A stretch of 64,000 nt of DNA, from positions 1,543,967 to 1,607,966 of the forward strand of contig NC_058165.1 in assembly GCF_020080835.1 (NCBI RefSeq), read 5' to 3'. Positions 58,343 to 64,000 of this stretch are shown in pieces; position 1 is the stretch's first letter; each line of letters starts with the position of its first letter. This DNA is from Cotesia glomerata. Lineage: Eukaryota > Arthropoda > Insecta > Hymenoptera > Braconidae. The notes below the pieces were generated by a model. The model was given only the letters and a program-made list of their open reading frames with translations. It searched no databases and had not been told where the DNA came from. The position numbers and the translations under genes are program-made.

Positions 58343-58707
58343 GCTTTTTACACTTAATAAGATTTGATTATTTTTTTTGTGTTTATGTCTATGAAATACT
58401 ATAAAAAAGTAATTTTTCTATAAACTGAGCAGAAAATGTAATTAACGAAATGTCAATTATAAAAAATTGCAAAACGAAAATCTGAGCGATGAAGAAATAT
58501 TCCTAAGGTGCCAAATAGTTGGTAAGAGAAACATCTAACATGCCGACTGTCGAATGAAACAATAATAAAACTCTTATTAATTTATATAACCTTAGCAACA
58601 GTTACTATAACTGACAAACTTTGTGACTATATTTTATACATTTTTTTTTTATAAATAAAACAGCGCTTTAAATTTTTGATCAATTAGTTCGCACAGAAAA
58701 ACATGAC

Positions 58708-58750
<43 letters not shown>

Positions 58751-60180
58751 GATTATATATACAATATTTTATATTGATTTAAATTTAAATATGAATACAC
58801 TTTTATAGTTTGTATATTTTACAGCTATAAATAAGTTGATAAGAACATTACTAATATTATTATTAAATAACTGATTAAATGGCCTTGAAATTAAGCGCCA
58901 GCTTTGAAAGTAATCGCCCGTTTATTTTTAAACTGTTTTACAAAATATTTTTATGACCAAAGTGTTTACTGTAGTAAAAAAAAAAATGAAAATTAAATTA
59001 CTTCTACGATGTTACTTACTTTAGAATAATTTTCTCAATTTAAAATATGAAATATGTAATGTATTATATAAAAAATTGAAACAATAGTTTCAAGTTTAAA
59101 TATTTCAATTAAAACAGCTGTTACAAATCTTATATATGCTATATTAAAAATTAACTCAATGAAAGTATTTACTGTAATAAATAAATATATATTGTAAAAA
59201 TTAAGAACAAAATATTAATTAAAATTAAATTTCGAAAATTTGTTCGAGTGTTAAAGTATACTATGTATTTTGTCGAAATATAATTTCAAGAAATAAATAT
59301 AAAATGTGTTTGGAATTTTTCAATCCTGTTTGTAAAATTAACACCTAAAATTTGGGATATTTTCTTTTAATTTATAAGAAATTTTTTTTTACACAGTAAT
59401 CGTTAATTTTATAAAAGTTTTTTTCAAACAATCTGACATTAAAATTTACTACCGTACGTTTTTCATTTAAAGGAGTAAAAAATATATTTTATTAAAAATT
59501 AAAAATAAATTAAACCAACAATAATATTTAGCCATTTGACGAATTTTTATAGAAAATTTTTTTTACTCAAAGTAAATTCTAATTTATGCGCAATAACGCG
59601 AATTTAACTGCTTGGGAGTCTAAACCTCTTGTGAGAAGGAAAAGAAACACTCGCCATCTAGCGGCAAATTTGAAAAGCTTTGTTAAAAAAATAATTTTTA
59701 TAAAATCAAAAACTTTTTGTTATTTAATTTATTGACATATTCTAAAATAAAAATAATAATAATTTGAAACGAAAAAAAAATTTTTTTTTAATTTTCGAAA
59801 ATAATTTTTTTTTTTCCCAATTTTGACAAAATGAAATTTTTAACTCTCACAAGAAATTTTCTTTGGATTATCTTTAAATTAATTTTTACATTTTATAAGT
59901 AATTACACAGTAAAAAATTTCGCGTCAAAAAATTTTTATGTTAAATATTTAACACTTTTTTGTGTTGATTTAACAGAATAAATATTACAATTTACACATA
60001 AAAGTATTAAATGTTTAACACAAAATTTTCTGACACAATGAAGAAAAATTTTTTACTCCGTACGCAAAATATTAACCATCACAAAACCTAAGACCCTCAA
60101 AAATACACCATAATTTTTCTGTTTACATTTCATTCTGTCTCTCTCAGTTTATATTCAACTAAAAACTAAAATAAACCTCT
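58343..60180. other. 3' flank of tetraspan D and intergenic DNA
   Basis: No gene. The first roughly 250 bp is homologous to the 3' flank of C. Contains (TAA)n at 58709-58749 and a short inverted repeat with TTTAACACAAAATTTTC / TAAATATTTAACAC near 59930-60040. Confidence 0.6.
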
Positions 60181-60191
60181 TGCGCATGAGC
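60181..60191 (-). promoter_or_regulatory. shared GCTCATGCGCA motif (inverted), tetraspan E
   Basis: TGCGCATGAGC is the exact complement of the motif before B, C and D, 241 bp before the E start codon. A TATATATAG stretch lies at about 60301, and GGTCGTATGTGCGTTCGTAG resembles the CATACGTTCGTTC segment of the C promoter. Confidence 0.5.
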
Positions 60192-60431
60192 ACTAACCGA
60201 TTCTTCAAACTGCTGCCCATCGAAAACAAAGATTAGACCAAAGACCTAGCCAGTCAAAACTTAAACCTTAATACTACGCATTATATATCTTTCGACAGCT
60301 GTATATATAGTTATATATTACCGGTCGTATGTGCGTTCGTAGTTGACCTACTAAACTATTTTTGCTATAAATTTTATTAAATAAATTTTACTTTTAATTA
60401 TTAATACAAAAAGGTTCATTGAAGAGCAAGA

Positions 60432-62920
60432 ATGCTTTTAAAAAATTGTTGTTTGTGCATAAGTTTAAGAGTAGGAGTTCTCGCGGCATGTGTTTTCAGT
60501 ATTGTAAGTAAATGTAAAAAATTACTTTTAAAATTTCCAAATTTTTGAAAACTAATCTTGAAATATTTTTTGACTTGTTTAGGTCGTGTCTATTGTTGCG
60601 CTATTAAGCGCGCCAATCACCTATGGCTATGATTGTCAGGGTGTGAAGCACACGGATAACTACCCGACTTGCGAATGGGCGGATGTAAAATTAGGGTTGA
60701 CTGTTGTTATTAGTATAATTAATATGATGATCAAAGCTCTTGTTATTTGCGCATCACAACAGGTAAGCTAGCAAGTATTTATAAGTATTAGTATTTAAAC
60801 TAGCAATCTTGCAGTCACTATGTGACTGCCTTGATTTGTAAAATATAAATAAGTAAAATTTTGCTTTATTAAGGAAGTTCGAGCGAATCTAATGTAAAAA
60901 ATAATTTCCAACTTTGAGCTTTGAAATTAAATATACGTATAAATAAATACGTAATTTATCTAATCCCAAAATTTAAAAAAGATTCACCGTTTAGTTACTT
61001 AGATATTAAATTTTAAAAATCACATATTTTATCTCCTTATACACGGGCTCTTATGGCGGACAAACGTTTTGTCGAGACTTTAATTATTTTTGTCAATATT
61101 AACCTCCCAACTTTAACGGATAAAAAACTATACACAAGAAACTTGGATTATTGCAAAATATAAAAACAATTTAATAATAATACATTACCGATATAATTTT
61201 TAAAATATTTAAAGTTAAATTTTATGTTTGTAACTGGTTTATCGTCAGCCATTTATTCGAATAAAAATTTGACAACATCGCGTCAGCAGCTGAGAAAAAA
61301 CAAAAGGATAAAAATATAGTTACAGAGAAAGAAATGTTTAACTCACACACTCATCCACGTCTCTGTTATGGGTATAATAAAGCGCGCTGTTGCCAAATCT
61401 GTTTATTTATTCCGGCAATTAATAAATACCAAAGTCATTTTATTACTTTACTTTATTAAATAAGTAAAAATTATCAATTATTAAATTATTTAAATTATTT
61501 TAAATTTAAATAAAGAATTTTGACGGATATTGAGAAAACTAAAATTAAAAAAAAATTTTAACACTATTTTGACTCATTAGTTACGCTCGAACTTCCTTAA
61601 ATAATGAATTTTGTTAAATTGCACTGTATTTTCTTAAATATTGACGTTTTTAAAGGTATAAGCTCATCTTGATATTACACTCATCAAGAGCTTTCATTTG
61701 AGTACCCACAAGCATTTTTGATATATTTTTCATATATATATATATATATACATATATATAGTATATATTTTAAAAATATAAGCTCATTCCGATGTTACAA
61801 TTATCAAGAGCTTTCATTTGAGTACCCACATGCATTTTTTATATATTTTTCATATATAAATATATATAAATATATGAAATATATGAAAAATTGATGTGGG
61901 TACTCAAATTAAAGGTCTGGATGAGTGTAATGTCGAGATGAGCTTATATCTTAAAAAATGTCAATAGTTCACAAGATACAAGGTCATTTCTTAATTATTG
62001 ATATTTTTAAAGATTTAAGCTCATCCTGATGTTACACTCATCAAAAGCTTTTATTTGAGTACCCACTTGCATTTTTGATATATTTTTCACATATACATAT
62101 ATATATAATATATATAAATATATGAAATATTGAAGATATAAGCTCATCTTGATGTTACACTCATCAAGAGCTTTCATTTGAGTACCCACTTGCATTTTTG
62201 ATATATTTTTCATATATACATATGTATAATATATATAAATATATGAAATATATGAAAAATTGATGTGGGTACTCAAATGAAAGGTCTCGATGAGTGTAAC
62301 ATCGGGATGAGCTTATATCTTTAAAAATGTCAATAGTTTACGAGATACAAGGTCATTTCTTAATTATGTATCTAGAGATAGAGCATTTTTTAATGCAGCC
62401 TAAATATTTATCATCATAAATTGACTATTGGTAAGAATCGTATGAAATCTTGAAAAGGCACAACTCCAGGTCATTTTTTGGGAAATTAATTCTTAATAAT
62501 ATAGATTATTTAAATTATAAAAGAAGAAATATTTAGAAAAAAATTAAATATTAATTATTTTTTTCAGAATCTACACGAATTATTGCTAAAAACAATTATT
62601 ATAGACATCTTTCTTTGGGGAGGTTGTATAACATATATCGTGTACTCGATAGCTATCATTTTATTGACAAATCTAAAACATCAACTACTTTGCCTTGCTG
62701 TTGTAGGTCCAATTATGGGTGAGTTTTAATAATATATATCATAATAATTAAAAAAAAAATTTCTTTGCTCTAAACTAAAATTCTTAATTTTATTTATAAA
62801 TTATCAAAATTATTTTTTTTTTCAGCACTTTGTACATACATGTGGATAATTTTCTTCAGCCGCTATCAAGAAATAAGAAAATTGCAGTATGGAAGTAAAA
62901 TGAAAATACTAGAAACTTAA
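60432..62920 (+). CDS. tetraspan membrane protein E
   Basis: Exons 60432-60503, 60583-60762, 62568-62718, 62826-62920; phases 0,0,1; 165 aa. Start MLLKNCCLCISLRVGVLAA with a CC..C cluster; helix 1 FSIVVSIVALLS; loop DCQGVKHTDNYPTCEW with the conserved cysteine pair; helix 2 TVVISIINMMIKALVIC. Exon 3 encodes LLLKTIIIDIFLWGGCITY and LCLAVVGPIM; helix 4 is ALCTYMWIIFF. The tail is SRYQEIRKLQYGSKMKILET. More diverged from B-D than they are from one another, but with identical exon 2 and 3 lengths to C and D. Intron 2 (1.8 kb) holds PAL-1 and a TA element. Confidence 0.9.
60872..61597 (-). mobile_element. TA-flanked TIR element carrying an exon-like segment, copy 2
   Basis: 726 bp with perfect 14-bp ends AGGAAGTTCGAGCG and CGCTCGAACTTCCT. 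The empty site in PAL-1 at 24672 reads TTTATTAAATAATG; here TTTATTA and TAAATAATG flank the element, giving a TA duplication. Nearly identical to 16065-16792 in inverse orientation. Confidence 0.9.
61189..61252 (-). pseudogene. candidate captured first coding exon, copy 2
   Basis: On the minus strand an ATG at 61252 opens MADDKPVTNIKF and 9 more codons, followed by a GTAATG donor, as in copy 1. Against copy 1 the 64 nt differ by one replacement change (D to N) and one or two silent third-position changes. Confidence 0.5.
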
Positions 62921-64000
62921 TTTATAAATATAGTGTTCATAATTTTCTGAGTGACTTTAAAGACACCATAATAATAATAATAATTATTATTATTAAAGTG
63001 AAAATTTTTTTAATTAATTTTCTAGTTCCTAAAAAAAATATTAAAAAAGACAAAAAATTTTTTTAAGAAACTTAAAAAGAAAAAAAATCAAAACTTATTT
63101 TTATTTGAAACTCAGGTATTAATCATTAGTACTACAGTGTTCAATTAAATTTAATACAATAGTATTAAATCATTTTGTTTAATTAATAATTGTAATTATT
63201 AATAATTAATAATTAAAAAAATAATAATAATAATACTCAATAAGTAAAAAATGTATTTTTTTACCAAGTAATTTTATTTAAAAAAAATTTACTGTATAAA
63301 AATAATATTTATAAATAAAAAATAATTAAATAATTTATTTTAGTGTTAAAAAAAAATTCATTTCCAATTTTTTGCATACAGAAAAAAGTTTTCTTAATTC
63401 AAGAATTTTTCTCTTGATTTAAATTAATTTTTTTAGAGTGTAATAATTAATAATTAATTTAATAAAATTATTTTTGTTGATTTTTTTAACTTCCGAATCA
63501 AATAAAATAACACCACAGTGATGTAAATTAAAATGAAGCTTTCATATTTGAATAATTCATATAATAATTATCAAAAGTGTGATACTGATTGTGAAACTGA
63601 TTATAACAATGACCCTCAAGCATATGTTAGCCTCAAAAATAAAAAAATAATGACATCACGGGTTTTTTGTCCCTGAGGCATGGATCTTCGGATGTATAAT
63701 ATACATAGAAGTTTAGAAGTATGTGTAAATATATAGTTAGTATGTGACAATACTAAACATAAGCATAGAAAATAAAAAGGCCTGAACGTAATTCCAACAG
63801 CTGGTGTTATACTCGGAACTCAGAACCGGGAGTATCTATAATTTTATTTTTATAAATTTGTGTTAAAATTTGAACCATAGAAGAAAAGTAATTTAAAAAA
63901 AATTTTAAATAAGGAAGTTAAAATGTTTTTTTAATAATTTTGAATTTCTTCTTTTTTAAAGAATTAATATTGTCAATATTTTTTAATTATTTTCAAAAAG
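62921..64000. other. 3' flank, no confident gene
   Basis: AT-rich DNA. A 47-codon frame at 63533-63676 has no recognisable motif and is not called. Nothing else is seen. Confidence 0.5.

Larger units (their letters stand above)
60798..62385. repeat. PAL-1 array in tetraspan E intron 2
   Basis: It begins CTAGCAATCTTGCAGTCAC and is interrupted at 60872-61597 by the TA element. It then continues as three to four palindromic units ending near TTATGTATCTAGAGATAGAG, a terminus also seen at 993-1010 and 45021. The minus-strand frame 62007-62276 is a repeat translation. Confidence 0.85.

Noticed and set aside
63533..63676. 47-codon frame near the right edge
   Set aside because: No signal peptide, domain, splice context or conservation evidence; the length is within chance expectation.

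Overview
The window looks like AT-rich nuclear DNA from an insect. Genes have GT-AG introns, many of them 65-110 bp, and they sit in dense nested transposable-element debris. A hymenopteran, possibly a braconid-type parasitoid wasp, is my best guess. That rests on general genome texture and gene style, not on a diagnostic sequence, and could not be checked here.

Layout. (1) 1-5.8 kb is repeat-rich flank: a palindromic repeat family (called PAL-1 here), a Tigger-type MITE with a tRNA-derived SINE inside it, and a LINE 3' end. (2) 5818-13719 (+) is a complete gene for the alpha regulatory subunit of phosphorylase kinase, about 1197 aa and ending in a CaaX box. It has a pair of mutually exclusive exons and a candidate 27-nt microexon. 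(3) 13879-19929 (-) is mitochondrial ribosomal protein L28, convergent with the kinase gene. One intron is expanded to about 4 kb by nested elements. (4) 20-24 kb is intergenic repeat. (5) 24278-26547 (+) is a secreted cysteine-rich protein of 271 aa. (6) 27.0-62.9 kb holds five head-to-tail (+) genes, called tetraspan A to E here. They encode small four-helix membrane proteins of 164-201 aa. All share the same three intron phases (0,0,1), a two-cysteine first loop and an RxQEI-type tail. C and D are a close tandem pair. B to E share a GCTCATGCGCA motif 115-250 bp before the ATG, and A has a related GC-rich site. I recognise no certain function; an arthropod tetraspan family such as DUF4728/Pasiflora-like proteins is a tentative idea.

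Mobile DNA accounts for most of the window: PAL-1 palindromes; TIR/foldback elements ending CACGGAAAAAAGTAAACT; foldback elements with reiterated TTCTTG motifs; elements with GCACGCCTCAT ends; TTAA-target and TA-target MITEs; four tRNA-like SINE heads; at least two LINE tails; and a 2.9-kb Tigger/Tc5-like element with a broken transposase in the last intron of tetraspan D. Two copies of one repeat (27.1-28.0 and 47.6-49.6 kb) serve as empty sites for each other and resolve four insertions to the base. Two copies of a 0.73-kb TA-flanked element (16.1 and 60.9 kb) both carry what looks like the captured first coding exon of a gene.

The kinase alpha subunit (glycogen breakdown) and mRpL28 (mitochondrial translation) are ordinary housekeeping genes. 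The tetraspan cluster is the part most likely to be a lineage-specific, co-regulated set.
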